A model generated the notes under the pieces. It did no database searches and had not been told where the DNA came from. It worked only from the letters and a program-made list of their open reading frames with translations. The position numbers and the translations under genes were made by a program. Below are positions 9,801 to 16,818 of a stretch of DNA of 53,428 bases, in pieces. The stretch comes from Deinococcus gobiensis I-0 (GTDB taxonomy: Bacteria; Deinococcota; Deinococci; Deinococcales; Deinococcaceae), in assembly GCF_000252445.1 (NCBI RefSeq), contig NC_017793.1, positions 1 to 53,428 on the forward strand, read 5' to 3'. The first letter of the stretch is position 1; each line of letters starts with the position of its first letter.

Positions 9801-10714
9801 AAGGCGGCTGGTGCGCCAACTCCTTCTCTGCCCTCACGCCAGTCCGTACACTGTCAGGCCTGGTGGCCATCTCGGCCCTTTCCATCGGAACGCCAGTTCT
9901 GGCGTACAACGAGCAGACCGGTCAAAATGGGTACTACCCGATTACGGACATCATTACCCATGGCACCAAAGACCAGGGCGTTACCTACCTGACGGTCAAG
10001 GATCCGGAGCAGGCGGACAAAGCGGAGCTGATCACCACCACCCCCGAGCACCCCTTCTACCTCACTGCCCCCGTCGACACCCAGCCCCGGCCCAAGCCCC
10101 AGGGTCACGACGACCTCAGCACCCGGTGGGTCGGTGCTGGCCACCTCAAGATCGGCGATAAAATCAAGCAGGCCAATGGCACGACCGGTACGGTCACCAA
10201 CGTCGTTACGGTCCAGCAGACCCAGCAGATGTTCAACCTCACCGTGGATGAGGCGCACACCTTCTATGTGGGTCAAGACGGCTGGTTGGTGCACAATACT
10301 TCAAACCTAGAGTGTAAAGTTTTCTCTGCTGGAGTTGAGTATGCCGCAACACAGGCGGAGCGAAATGCAGCGGCCTATGCTGGAAAAATATTTAATCAGG
10401 CTGGTCTAAGGGGTGTGGAGAAAAACATAACTATTGCAGTTGCTATTATCGAAGGAAAAGTTGTGATGTCAGTGAATGGTAGGGCTACCAAAAGTGCTCA
10501 GGATAAGCTCACAGAGGTGGGGAAGCAGTTGGGTATTGACATTATAGTCCCTCCTGCCAGAGGAACTCATGCAGAGCAGGCAATCTATGATGTGTACGGT
10601 TCAAAAGTTTCCCGCATTGGTATAAGTAACCCCAATGGACCTTGTCAATCATGTAAAGACGGTGCTGTAGTCAATGGTGCTGATATAGTTTGGTTTCCAG
10701 GACACAGGTGGTAA
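6797..10714 (+). CDS. RHS toxin 1, C-terminal part: YD repeats, Hint domain, deaminase-like tip
   Basis: Continuation of RHS 1 in the -1 frame, about 1,305 residues; there is no plausible separate start. YD repeats run to the core motif NDFRYDPFGQQ (around 8410-8450). A helical linker follows, then a Hint autoprocessing domain from Cys (9812-9814, GGWCANSF) to the terminal VHN (Asn codon 10295-10297), with block motifs LSIGTPVLAYNE, TTPEHPFY and DEAHTFYV. Hint domains cleave after Asn and free the tip. The 138-residue tip (10298-10711) has a THAEQA motif and NPNGPCQSC, the zinc and catalytic signature (HxE...PCxxC) of the nucleic acid/nucleotide deaminase superfamily, so base deamination in target cells is the likely activity. 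The Hint-coding segment is GC-rich inside an AT-rich gene. The immunity gene starts two bases downstream. Confidence 0.88.
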   Translation, partial: DERGLITEYKYNSQGKVIAESLPISNDNLSKSWKFTTYRLDDLINAQTNYSYSGNLLNNPSIMSIENDSITVNSGNLTIFEYSKRGDLFSKWSLTSNRMAESKMWQYTNGLGQRYKRVHEGNMQIYAEQKSNEVIPLGHAESITYWIYTKNGNIQEKWDTPKAPGSRSPVSSTDQQNYFRYMYTASGKEETQKRKIEIKAKGQVDNNVLSTKYSGSNGVYLGGSNSITQTEYNERDQIAKSTTTDKVVTLSSESPMRQDTIGGQVVRHQRYSYYLDGRLDTGWTGNGTNDEGYKTVTYDKRGREVSIIDSNGTLKTPQSAKITTSYKDDGTRNESVIFNGRTVSRSEKISVGGLLHRLYISDSTPGENIEAQAAAARAENKIFGTDTVYKYGKNNIQDAVDSIIYPGEGEEKYREVKANYNQYGLEVYRTSIEKVRRQDGLKEVCYYDRDYNYFCENKANYVTEDVVKTDESKEYTDDGYLKKVTSPVGTTNYILDSRGNRLSASNGYSKKYNADDQMAQYVLKGNSFLSAFEYRGKGARYNDFRYDPFGQQAVNSTAEIDEMDGFENNKWLQEHAVFRDWINIHTVQGITQLAIRRAGNFLWDCWPQSNYVQCGIGSDTYRQNSYQYKDATYTTADGIDDNTSWNPATPFAITSTVKPLEAPVTSLSDTLKLNPLDITTSNLPKLVNPNQIDSNTNVNPQDKSIVNNNAIAPVKDFKVEVSISKLDDSEKESANNNAKKSLFATETPANFDDGQYFEHPIYAQNLQTLGTPGEWCNAQAWCKAIRSNLEAWSAENERQQKAEEQRINDQADSLVKDLHARAYREWQRDGAAAIENISIKLTQDLNKGVISPAVRLLYLRTLADGINEGKISEDDVKKLSHSVNLIRKSKNFADSANEQFIFYFKPMLDMYGKEAIAVAVDLLPIIGNIKGVLDSILGKDAITGEKLGLGGRFLAAAGAVFPYMKGASRAVDASKILNRFKSFMEVASEEGRAVLNRVRGGKGGWCANSFSALTPVRTLSGLVAISALSIGTPVLAYNEQTGQNGYYPITDIITHGTKDQGVTYLTVKDPEQADKAELITTTPEHPFYLTAPVDTQPRPKPQGHDDLSTRWVGAGHLKIGDKIKQANGTTGTVTNVVTVQQTQQMFNLTVDEAHTFYVGQDGWLVHNTSNLECKVFSAGVEYAATQAERNAAAYAGKIFNQAGLRGVEKNITIAVAIIEGKVVMSVNGRATKSAQDKLTEVGKQLGIDIIVPPARGTHAEQAIYDVYGSKVSRIGISNPNGPCQSCKDGAVVNGADIVWFPGHRW

Positions 10715-10716
10715 TT

Positions 10717-11238
10717 ATGGATGATAAAATCCTGTCAACCGAAGAGCTCATATCTATATATCTTAGTGAGAATTATGGATACCACTCATATATTTCCACA
10801 AAATCCCAATATTTAAGTAATTTTGACAGAGAAAGACTAATTGAATTTATTTTGAAGGATTCTGTAAATAAGGATGATGAAACTAGAGCAGATCTATTAG
10901 ATTTAATTGGATTTATTGACAAGAAATCAGGAGTACATCAATGTATTGTGGCACTACAAAATGATAGAAGTGAGCTTGTCAAAAGAAGGGCTTGCTGGAT
11001 ACTACAAAATATCGGTAATGATTCAGCTGTTGATGCACTACATAACGCCATTTTACATGATAAATCGCCAGGAGTTAGAATAGACGCTATCGATACCCTT
11101 TCGGATTTAAAATCAGTTGAGTCGCTGTGGGTTATTGAGACAGCTTTCAAGAATGACAGCGGCTATACTGAAGATACTACTGTGAAAGAGGTCGCAGAAA
11201 TAGCAATAAATTACTTAAATGGCTTGAAAAGTTCTTAA
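10717..11238 (+). CDS. Putative immunity protein 1, HEAT-like repeats
   Basis: A 173-residue protein starting at the ATG at 10717, two bases after the RHS 1 stop, with GGTGG as ribosome site; a TTG further upstream is ignored. Residues about 70-165 form helical pairs of the HEAT type (ALQNDRSELVKRRACWILQN, then AILHDKSPGVRIDAIDTLSD), also found in immunity proteins of polymorphic toxins. Its place directly after a toxin tip and its matching AT-rich composition support a role as cytoplasmic antidote to the deaminase-like tip. No catalytic motif is seen. Binding to the toxin is inferred, not shown. Confidence 0.75.
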   Translation: MDDKILSTEELISIYLSENYGYHSYISTKSQYLSNFDRERLIEFILKDSVNKDDETRADLLDLIGFIDKKSGVHQCIVALQNDRSELVKRRACWILQNIGNDSAVDALHNAILHDKSPGVRIDAIDTLSDLKSVESLWVIETAFKNDSGYTEDTTVKEVAEIAINYLNGLKSS

Positions 11239-11284
11239 TGGAATAAGGTAGAGTCACTATAGTCAAGCTCTACCTTATTCCATT
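11237..11284 (+). terminator. Long hairpin terminator after immunity gene 1
   Basis: A perfect 17-bp stem (AATGGAATAAGGTAGAG, 11237-11253, with its complement at 11268-11284) encloses a 14-base loop that contains ACTATAGT. It begins at the stop codon of the immunity gene. No long T-run follows, so it may act as an mRNA 3' stabiliser as well as a terminator. Confidence 0.7.
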
Positions 11285-11371
11285 ATAGATATTGGTATTT
11301 GAAAGCTTAGGGAGTAATATTACAGGCAAATTTACGATTTCATAATTTAGTTAATTATTTAAATACGCCGT

Positions 11372-11670
11372 TCAGGTCTGAGTAAGTCTGTGCGCAAGGA
11401 CAACTAGGACGACGCGCAGACGGAGCGAGCGCAATGTCTTGGTCTGCACAGAGCGAATCTGAGCCTCCACCCATACAGCAAACACTATTTCAATGCGTTT
11501 TCGTAGTCGAGGGTGGCAGCTTGGCCGCCACCCCGTGTTGTATCGGGTAATGCTCTTCGGCGGGAACACGTCGCCCAGACAGCAATACCCCTTATCACCG
11601 ATGATGCGTGGCCCGCCGAAGTCGGGCCACCGCCGGTTGAGCTCATATTCATAGCGCTAAGTTCTTGTGT
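11372..11670 (-). mobile_element. IS4/IS5/IS982-like transposase C-terminal remnant
   Basis: The minus strand encodes the end of a DDE transposase: GGPRIIGDKGYCCLGDVFPP, then RLRKRIEIVFAVW (the glutamate region typical of these families) and RVVLVVLAHRLTQT before a stop at 11372. An in-frame stop lies just upstream and no N-terminal part is found, so it is dead. The exact family cannot be fixed by eye. Confidence 0.6.
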
Positions 11671-11854
11671 GCCGACTAGACGATCTAACCAGCAATCCAC
11701 CTGGAACACATAGAAACGGCAGAGCAGTACGGGACGGTGCATGTGTGCACTTGGACAGGACCAGTCAGAACACCTGACCAAGATCACATCACTTCAAGCC
11801 GACTTATAGCGGCACGATATTGCTGTTGGAGGTCGCGAAGTTGCCTAGGGAAAC

Positions 11855-12271
11855 ATGTCAACCGCAAGCGTTCTGGCTCTGGTGGTGGGGACCAGGCCCG
11901 CCGGATCTGGTGATGCTGTGGCGCGCTTAAACGCATCGGTTCGATCTGAAATATACGTTCCGCTTCTGCAAATAGACGCTGAGGTGGGAAACACTACGTC
12001 TGCGTTATCCGGAGCAGGCGGACCGTTGGACACTGTTGGTGCTGTTGGCCTTCAGCTGTCCCTGGTTCAGCCAATCGTGACCTATGCCCGTCTTCCGTGG
12101 CAGCGACCACAGGAAGGTGATCGCTTGACGCCAGATCGAGTCAGGCAAGGTTTTGTCCAACTACTGGTACTCCTGGGAAGTCCAGCATACGCGCCAAAAC
12201 CGTCAGGCCGTTTATCAGGACAACTCAAAGGGAGATGTTCGGGCCGGGCGCCTTTGAAAAAGAGCGCCTGA
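11855..12271 (+). mobile_element. IS701-like transposase C-terminal remnant
   Basis: Short stretches in different frames spell a transposase C-terminus: WWGPGPPDLVMLWRA, a stop, HRFDLKYTFRFCK, a stop, LRYPEQADRWTLLVLLAFSC, then in another frame RLPWQRPQEGDRLTPDRVRQ and a proline/lysine-rich tail (SPAYAPKPSGRLSG). This order matches Actinobacteria/Deinococcus IS701-like transposases. Several stops and shifts show that it is inactive. Confidence 0.6.
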
Positions 12272-12328
12272 TGGCCTTTGATCCTACGACAGGCGACCGC
12301 GACAAGCGCGGTCGGCTTGAATCACAAG

Positions 12329-12652
12329 CTAAGCGATATTCCTCACCCGCATGGCCTCCTGCTCCCGTTCACTGCCTGGGAGCGCCCCGAATCGCTGCTC
12401 GACAGCGTAGGCCAGGGCCGAGAGCAGTGCCGCAGGGTAGGCGTCGACAATCCGGGAGGCTGCATCAAACTCATCAAAGATCACAGCCCGCAGGTCCTCC
12501 GGAGCGGATTCGCACAATCCCGCCACCTGCTCCGCTGCAGCGTGGGCCCGGGCGAGGTCACGTAAGACCTGCGTGGCCAGACGGGGATCCGGGCGAGGGG
12601 AAGCCTCTACATCCGCGCAGGAAGAGATAGCCCGAATATCTGCGTCGCTCAT
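12329..12652 (-). CDS. Hypothetical protein, last gene of the repressor-linked operon
   Basis: A 107-residue, Ala-rich, probably all-helical soluble protein (for example LATQVLRDLARAHAAAEQVA and AAPLLSALAY-like helices near residues 72-85). I do not recognise the family. The ATG at 12652 overlaps the stop of the upstream gene (ATGA), so the two are translationally coupled; longer upstream extensions are ignored for that reason. Codon use is the GC-rich backbone type. Confidence 0.65.
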   Translation of the reverse strand: MSDADIRAISSCADVEASPRPDPRLATQVLRDLARAHAAAEQVAGLCESAPEDLRAVIFDEFDAASRIVDAYPAALLSALAYAVEQRFGALPGSEREQEAMRVRNIA

Positions 12653-12900
12653 GCATCCCACCGCAGGTCCCCCTGCAACCATCGGCAGATGCCCAGGGCA
12701 CTCAGCACCAGGGCCGCCACCATCAGGGGCACGTGCACCATCCCCACCTGGTCCCCGCCCGTCGCGAGCAAGCCCAGGGTGACACCAGACCAAGAGAGCA
12801 CCGTCCCCCGGCTGTTCGTAGGACGCTCCATAGCGACAGGCGCGGTCTCGCCTCCCCACACGACATCCCCAACTACTGGGCGCATCACAGCGGCGGTCAT
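12649..12900 (-). CDS. Small membrane protein in repressor-linked operon
   Basis: An 83-residue protein with two hydrophobic stretches (about residues 35-47, VLSWSGVTLGLLA, and 53-72, VGMVHVPLMVAALVLSALGI) and a short charged C-terminus, so probably two membrane spans. Both ends overlap neighbours by four bases (ATGA at 12897-12900 and at 12649-12652). The family is not recognised. Its place between two soluble helical proteins suggests a small membrane-linked complex, which is inference only. Confidence 0.6.
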   Translation of the reverse strand: MTAAVMRPVVGDVVWGGETAPVAMERPTNSRGTVLSWSGVTLGLLATGGDQVGMVHVPLMVAALVLSALGICRWLQGDLRWDA

Positions 12901-13355
12901 GCCTGAACCCCAGTAACGCGGGGGGCCTGGTCAGCAGTCGCGAACGCCGCCACCTGACGGGCGTACTCCTCCGCGAACGTGCGTAGCTCCAACAGGTAGG
13001 CCTCCACCCGCACCGCGTCATAGCTCCCGACGCTCTGGAGCATCCTCGTCAGGAGGTTGTGGGCATGTTCACGGGTCGTAGCCGTGATATCGGCGCCGTT
13101 CCCGTCAAGGACCGTGTTGCCCTGCGCCGAGGCGAAGGCGTGGGAATAGGCCAGGGCTTCCACCACAGCGCTCACTTCATCGCCCCTGAACAAGGCCTGC
13201 ACCACGTCGAGGTCCTGATCCGGCGAGAAGCGCCGCTTCATCGCAAGGTGCGCTGGGGTCAGGCCCGCCACGCCCCAGAGGTTCTCCAGCAGGTTCAGGC
13301 CGGACCAGACGAGGGCGATGTCGCTGAGATCAAACTGGAATCGTTCGTGCGTCAT
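12897..13355 (-). CDS. Hypothetical helical protein in repressor-linked operon
   Basis: A 152-residue protein predicted to be mostly helical, with an acidic N-terminus (FQFDLSDIALVWSGLNLLEN) and a long C-terminal helix (VEAYLLELRTFAEEYARQVA). No catalytic motif or known domain is seen. The ATG at 13355 overlaps the TGA of the upstream reading frame that the IS630 copy interrupted, and the 3' end overlaps the next gene by ATGA. It therefore lost its upstream coupling partner through the insertion and may be expressed weakly. Confidence 0.65.
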   Translation of the reverse strand: MTHERFQFDLSDIALVWSGLNLLENLWGVAGLTPAHLAMKRRFSPDQDLDVVQALFRGDEVSAVVEALAYSHAFASAQGNTVLDGNGADITATTREHAHNLLTRMLQSVGSYDAVRVEAYLLELRTFAEEYARQVAAFATADQAPRVTGVQA

Positions 13356-13475
13356 GCAGCCCTCCGGTCTTCGGTAGCAATCTCCTTCCGAATGGGGCCC
13401 GGCCGGCCCCCGAACAGCAGCGCGGCCAACCCCAGCGCCCCGCTTGAAATCAGTGCGCCGATTACTGATCTTTGC

Positions 13476-14036
13476 TCAAGTCAGTAACGATGCGGAGAAG
13501 GGCGTCCCTCGGATGAAGGCGAGGGGGAGCCCTTTTCGCCGGATACGCTGCCACCCGACCGTCAATCGCTTTTTCAACACCTCCACTGATGTCGCACAGA
13601 AGTTCCCCACCACGTTCCGCTTGAGATCCGCCCAAATCAATTCAATCGGGTTCAGTTCGGGCGCATAGGGCGGGAGGTAGACCAGCGACAGGCGTTCGTG
13701 CAGGAGCACGAACGCCTGGACGGCCTTCGACCGGTGAATCATGGCCCGGTCCAGGACCACGACGACTTCTCCGGCCACGTGCCGCAAGACATGTTCGAGA
13801 AAGTCCACGACGTGCGGTGAGCGCACCGCACCGCGGTGCGTGTGATGCAGAAACTGTCCCCTTGTGGTGATGGCACCGATCACGGAGAGATGTTCCCAGC
13901 GGAGCTTGGTGGGGATGATGGGGGTCTGGCCGCAGCGACCCCAGGTGCGGACCTTCGTCGTCTTCAGACTGAAGCCGCTCTCGTCCAGAAACACGAGCGT
14001 GGCGCCTTCAGCGACTTTTTTTTCCCAGTGCGTCAT
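13476..14036 (-). CDS. IS630 transposase, orfB (DDE catalytic domain)
   Basis: A 186-residue C-terminal half of the transposase with the catalytic triad in order: Asp in VFLDESGF, Asp in VVLDRAMIHRSK, and Glu in PPYAPELNPIELIWADLK, which fits the RNase H fold of IS630/Tc1 elements. It overlaps orfA by 29 bases at an A8 run (14015-14025 region). From orfA the shift needed is +1 (or -2), probably by slippage in the A-run, to give a full-length enzyme. It cuts and joins the element at TA sites. Confidence 0.88.
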   Translation of the reverse strand: MTHWEKKVAEGATLVFLDESGFSLKTTKVRTWGRCGQTPIIPTKLRWEHLSVIGAITTRGQFLHHTHRGAVRSPHVVDFLEHVLRHVAGEVVVVLDRAMIHRSKAVQAFVLLHERLSLVYLPPYAPELNPIELIWADLKRNVVGNFCATSVEVLKKRLTVGWQRIRRKGLPLAFIRGTPFSASLLT

Positions 14037-14505
14037 GGTGGACGCGGACCCAGCTGGCGATGTCGTCTTCGTTCCGTTCTACGGCCCGCAGCGCGGGCCG
14101 CTGATACGAGAACCCCCAACGTTTCAGTTTTCGGGAAAGGTGCGCGCGATCAAGCCAGACGCCGTAGGTCACGCCGATGACATGCCGAATGTTTGCTGTG
14201 GTCCACCCGCTGGTCTCGAAGCCATGTGCTCGGGGATCACCATCGAGGATCAGACCGATCTCGTCCTGCTGCGTGGGCGTGAGTTTTTCGGGTCGGCCGG
14301 TGGCCTGGGAAGCGCGGAGCGCTTCCTCACCGTTCCGCTTGATGCGGGCCCGCCAGACCCGGATGGTGACTTCAGCGACGCCGAACTGCTGCGCCAGGTC
14401 CCGGGTCACGCGACTGGGGTCATTCAACACAGGTTGAGCGGCGAGGCGTCGTTCTTCCAATTGACTACGGGTGAGGCGGCTAGGCCGCCAGGGAGGCACG
14501 GTCAC
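14008..14505 (-). CDS. IS630 transposase, orfA (DNA-binding domain)
   Basis: A 165-residue N-terminal half with two helix-turn-helix units: DLAQQFGVAEVTIRVWRARI (about residues 36-56) and a second near residues 105-130 (WTTANIRHVIGVTYGVWLDR), joined by the GRPEKLTPTQ linker typical of the family. The likely start is the GTG at 14505, 21 bases inside the right inverted repeat. The reading frame ends after GKKSR at the A8 run where orfB takes over. On its own it could bind the ends and repress transposition. Confidence 0.85.
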   Translation of the reverse strand: MTVPPWRPSRLTRSQLEERRLAAQPVLNDPSRVTRDLAQQFGVAEVTIRVWRARIKRNGEEALRASQATGRPEKLTPTQQDEIGLILDGDPRAHGFETSGWTTANIRHVIGVTYGVWLDRAHLSRKLKRWGFSYQRPALRAVERNEDDIASWVRVHHDALGKKSR

Positions 14506-14664
14506 ACATATATGTTACATAGTTACGCAGAGATCAGTAGCAGCAGCCTCATGGCCTCCCCTCTTGGGTCCCGTGCACCCAGAGGGCAGGGTTACCGTCC
14601 CCGTCGAATCGTCCGCCTCCCTCCTTCCTGGGGGCTGCGAAGGCCTCCGTCCTGCGGTGGGGCT

Positions 14665-15198
14665 TCACGCCGCGCCCCAGTGCTGCCGGCGCAGGCTGAG
14701 CATCAGCTCCGTGACCAGTTCCCGCGTAGCCGGTTCGTCGAGCGTCACCCACGCGACCGCGCCGCCCTGGCGATCTACCGTCAGGCGCACCCCGCTGACC
14801 TGCTCACTGAGCAGCACGGTCCCGTCCGGCACTGTCAGCAGCTGCTGGCCTTCCGCCCACAGCCCCTGGGCGCCGTGGCGCAGGCACAGCATCAGGTCGG
14901 TCACCAGGTCCAGCAAGCTCGGCTCGCTGATGACCAGTCCCGCCAGCGCACCGCCGAAGCGGTCGATGTCGAGCCGCACCCCCTCTGGAACGGTCCGTAG
15001 GGTGACCTCCCCCTCCGGAGTCGCAATGACATAGGCGACGTCGCCCCGTTCATAGCCTGGCCGCTGCAGCAGGGCCTTCAGGTCGCCCGTGCAGGCCGAG
15101 ATTCGGACGGGCTGCTGGTCACAGTGCCCACAGCGGCCCGCGTCATCCAGCAGGCGACCGCACCGGCACTCCGGCTCTGGGAAGATCGAGGCGCTCAC
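14665..15198 (-). CDS. Zinc-ribbon protein with internal duplication
   Basis: 177 residues from the GTG at 15198 (GTGA overlap with the upstream gene's stop). Near the N-terminus is a zinc ribbon, CRCGRLLDDAGRCGHC. Two related units of about 60 residues follow (LRTVPEGVRLDIDRFGGALA with LLDLVTDLMLCLR, and LSEQVSGVRLTVDRQGGAVA with TRELVTELMLSLR), an internal tandem duplication. No known family is recognised. It is the third gene of the operon downstream of the repressor operators. Confidence 0.65.
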   Translation of the reverse strand: MSASIFPEPECRCGRLLDDAGRCGHCDQQPVRISACTGDLKALLQRPGYERGDVAYVIATPEGEVTLRTVPEGVRLDIDRFGGALAGLVISEPSLLDLVTDLMLCLRHGAQGLWAEGQQLLTVPDGTVLLSEQVSGVRLTVDRQGGAVAWVTLDEPATRELVTELMLSLRRQHWGAA

Positions 15199-15371
15199 GC
15201 CCGACCCTCCTGCTGGGCGGCCCAGCACAGGGCCGCGAGGTGGTCGGCGCGCTGTCCCCGCAGGGCCCGCTCGGGCGTGCAGGGCTCCGCCTGGACCTCA
15301 TGGGCCTTGGCGAGCAGTGCCAGGCGCAGGAGGCGCTCGGACAGGGGACGCCCCCGGAAGGCGCGACTCAC
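15195..15371 (-). CDS. Small hypothetical protein in repressor-linked operon
   Basis: A 58-residue basic protein (SERLLRLALLAKAHEVQAEP) from the GTG at 15371. It overlaps the stop of the preceding gene and the start of the next by GTGA, which is the best evidence that it is real. It is too short for a family call. The tight coupling implies production in fixed ratio with its neighbours. Confidence 0.55.
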   Translation of the reverse strand: MSRAFRGRPLSERLLRLALLAKAHEVQAEPCTPERALRGQRADHLAALCWAAQQEGRA

Positions 15372-15784
15372 GCGGCCACCTGCCCGGCGGGGCGCGCACT
15401 CGCCAGCTTCAGGTCCCGCTCGAACTCGGCGCGGCGCTCTTCCCAGGTTTGGCACAGCTTCGCGTGGCTGCGCCACGTCGCCAGCCTGCCCACCACGAGC
15501 GTGCAGGTCCCGTCTTCGGCGACCTGCTTCTTGGGGTCGAAGCCCAGCGCGCGCAGGCCGGAGAACAGGCGCTGCGTCGCCTGCCCGGTTTCGCCGGTGA
15601 GATAGGGGGCAAACTGGAGGCCTTCCAAGGTAGTCAGGGCGTAGCTCAGCAGGGCGAACTTGCGCACGCACTTGGGCCCCACTACGCCGATAAAGGGCAC
15701 GTCGTAGCCCTGCTTGATCTTGCGGTTGCAGCATGTGCACGCTTCGGCGGGAATCAGGTTGAAGCTGGAGGCAACGTTCGTCAT
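15368..15784 (-). CDS. Zinc-finger hypothetical protein, first gene of the repressor-linked operon
   Basis: 138 residues from the ATG at 15784 behind GGAGACC; an in-frame upstream extension to 15904 would run over the operators and is rejected. A treble-clef-like cysteine set (CTCCNRKI, then VVGPKCVRKF) lies near residues 15-42, followed by helices and a beta segment (CTLVVGRLATWRSHAKLC). Function is unknown; binding of nucleic acid or protein is plausible. Operators for the S24-type repressor lie 85-110 bases upstream of the start. Confidence 0.65.
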   Translation of the reverse strand: MTNVASSFNLIPAEACTCCNRKIKQGYDVPFIGVVGPKCVRKFALLSYALTTLEGLQFAPYLTGETGQATQRLFSGLRALGFDPKKQVAEDGTCTLVVGRLATWRSHAKLCQTWEERRAEFERDLKLASARPAGQVAA

Positions 15785-15866
15785 AGTGGTCTCCGGTACC
15801 CTCATGAGTTGCTGGCCGTCGAATGCAGGCAACTCGTGAGGGTGTCCCTTTGGTTGGTGCCACTGG

Positions 15867-15892
15867 GATAATAAAATAGTATCACCCTGATA
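15867..15892. promoter_or_regulatory. Palindromic operators before the seven-gene operon
   Basis: GATAATAAAATAGTATC (15867-15883) is a 17-base palindrome with one mismatch and closely resembles GATAATATTTTATTATG at 16839. It is joined to TATCA-CCC-TGATA (15880-15892) and a further GATAAAATATTAG. The AT-rich block stands out in GC-rich surroundings and is the likely binding site of the repressor encoded next door. Confidence 0.6.
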
Positions 15893-15953
15893 AAATATTA
15901 GCAATAGGGATTCATAGAGACCCTGCTGTTAGTGGGGTTATCTGGGGAAGAAA

Positions 15954-16757
15954 TTAATGGGCTGGGCCAGAGCGACGAATCTGCTGTGAGCGGCGTCCAC
16001 TAGAAAGATGACCTACATATACTCCCTGCACAATTCCTGGACTGTCCTCAATCAATACAACGGGGATCTGACGGCCATTGTATGACTCCAGCAAAGTATG
16101 GCCGGATGCACCAGGCCGATAAACTTTAAGAACACTACGATTTTCTTGCTCCAGCCATAGAAGTAGAACGTCGCCTGCCTGAGGAGGTAAACGTAAGTGA
16201 AAGAGGGCCAAACTGCCCTCTGGAATAGTCGCTTTCACATCCGCACAAGTTAGGCTGTTCCCTGTCACCTTAAGGGTTATCAAATCCTCATCAGCGTAAT
16301 CTTCAATATCCAAGAAATCTGGAATGGCCCTAACCTCTGCTTCACCATCGAGGCTAGGCTTACTTGGTCCGATTTCACCGGCGTAACGCAATCGCCTTAA
16401 TTTGACTGCTTGTCCCTCTGTAGGAGCAGCCACTTCACGTAAATATGGGAGATAATCGCCGTATACGGGAATAATGATACTGAGGAACTGGCGCCAGCTT
16501 AGACCAAAGGCACGCGGAAGCTGCGCTAGATTGCCAGCACTCATAGATGTAAGGCTATGAGCGCCACGCTCAATGCTACCCAAAAGAGGCACACTTATGC
16601 CCGCAGCGACTGCTCCCTCCTGAGTCGAAAGCCCCGCATTTTTGCGGGCCGCTCGGAGGGCGAGTCCGACGATCTCACGATCACTTTGCGCAGGTGCGCT
16701 ATCAGCCACCATGGGAGTTTTCCTGGTCTGGGCTGTCGGCGCGTGGGCAAACGTCAT
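15954..16757 (-). CDS. Phage-type self-cleaving repressor (XRE helix-turn-helix + S24)
   Basis: A 267-residue cI/LexA-like protein. Residues about 26-88 are a helix-turn-helix (AARKNAGLSTQEGAVAAGIS, VPLLGSIERG). An Ala-Gly pair in LRYAGEIG (near 125) fits the autocleavage site. The C-terminal S24 domain has the serine in VTGNSLTC and the lysine in SVLKVYRP, the usual Ser/Lys dyad. The start is the ATG at 16757, preceded seven bases upstream by TATTCT, or possibly the internal ATG 15 codons on. DNA damage with RecA would be expected to relieve repression of the operon at 15784 and of the XRE gene at 16853. Repressor function is well supported; its targets are inferred from shared palindromes. 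Confidence 0.85.
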   Translation of the reverse strand: MTFAHAPTAQTRKTPMVADSAPAQSDREIVGLALRAARKNAGLSTQEGAVAAGISVPLLGSIERGAHSLTSMSAGNLAQLPRAFGLSWRQFLSIIIPVYGDYLPYLREVAAPTEGQAVKLRRLRYAGEIGPSKPSLDGEAEVRAIPDFLDIEDYADEDLITLKVTGNSLTCADVKATIPEGSLALFHLRLPPQAGDVLLLWLEQENRSVLKVYRPGASGHTLLESYNGRQIPVVLIEDSPGIVQGVYVGHLSSGRRSQQIRRSGPAH

Positions 16758-16764
16758 ACATAGC

Positions 16765-16793
16765 AGAATAATGACAAAATATTGGTATGTCTA
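16765..16793 (-). promoter_or_regulatory. Promoter of the S24 repressor gene
   Basis: On the minus strand TAGACA (16793-16788), 17 bases, then TATTCT (16770-16765), seven bases before the ATG at 16757: a leaderless arrangement. A degenerate operator (CAATATTTTGTCATTATTC) overlaps it, so self-repression is likely. Confidence 0.55.
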
Positions 16794-16818
16794 CTCATAA
16801 TCTATAATAATTTATCAC

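Larger units (their letters stand above)
13463..14539 (-). mobile_element. Intact IS630-family insertion sequence
   Basis: About 1,075 bp bounded by inverted repeats TACTGATCTTTGC (13463-13475) and its near complement (14527-14539, 12 of 13 matching). Both ends carry the TA duplicated by IS630 insertion. It contains transposase frames orfA and orfB on the minus strand. The host reading frame is restored exactly when the element is removed, so the insertion is probably recent. A further copy's end lies at 22205-22319. Confidence 0.9.
13352..14552 (-). pseudogene. 41-residue membrane protein gene split by IS630
   Basis: Removing 13463-14539 and keeping one TA rebuilds a perfect reading frame. 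It starts at the ATG at 14552 behind GAGGGGAGG, reads MRLLLIGAL into a single membrane span and ends in KEIATEDRRAA with a TGA overlapping the next start (13355). Thirteen bases of the gene lie upstream of the insertion and 111 downstream. The reconstruction shows both the gene and the exact insertion site. Confidence 0.85.
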
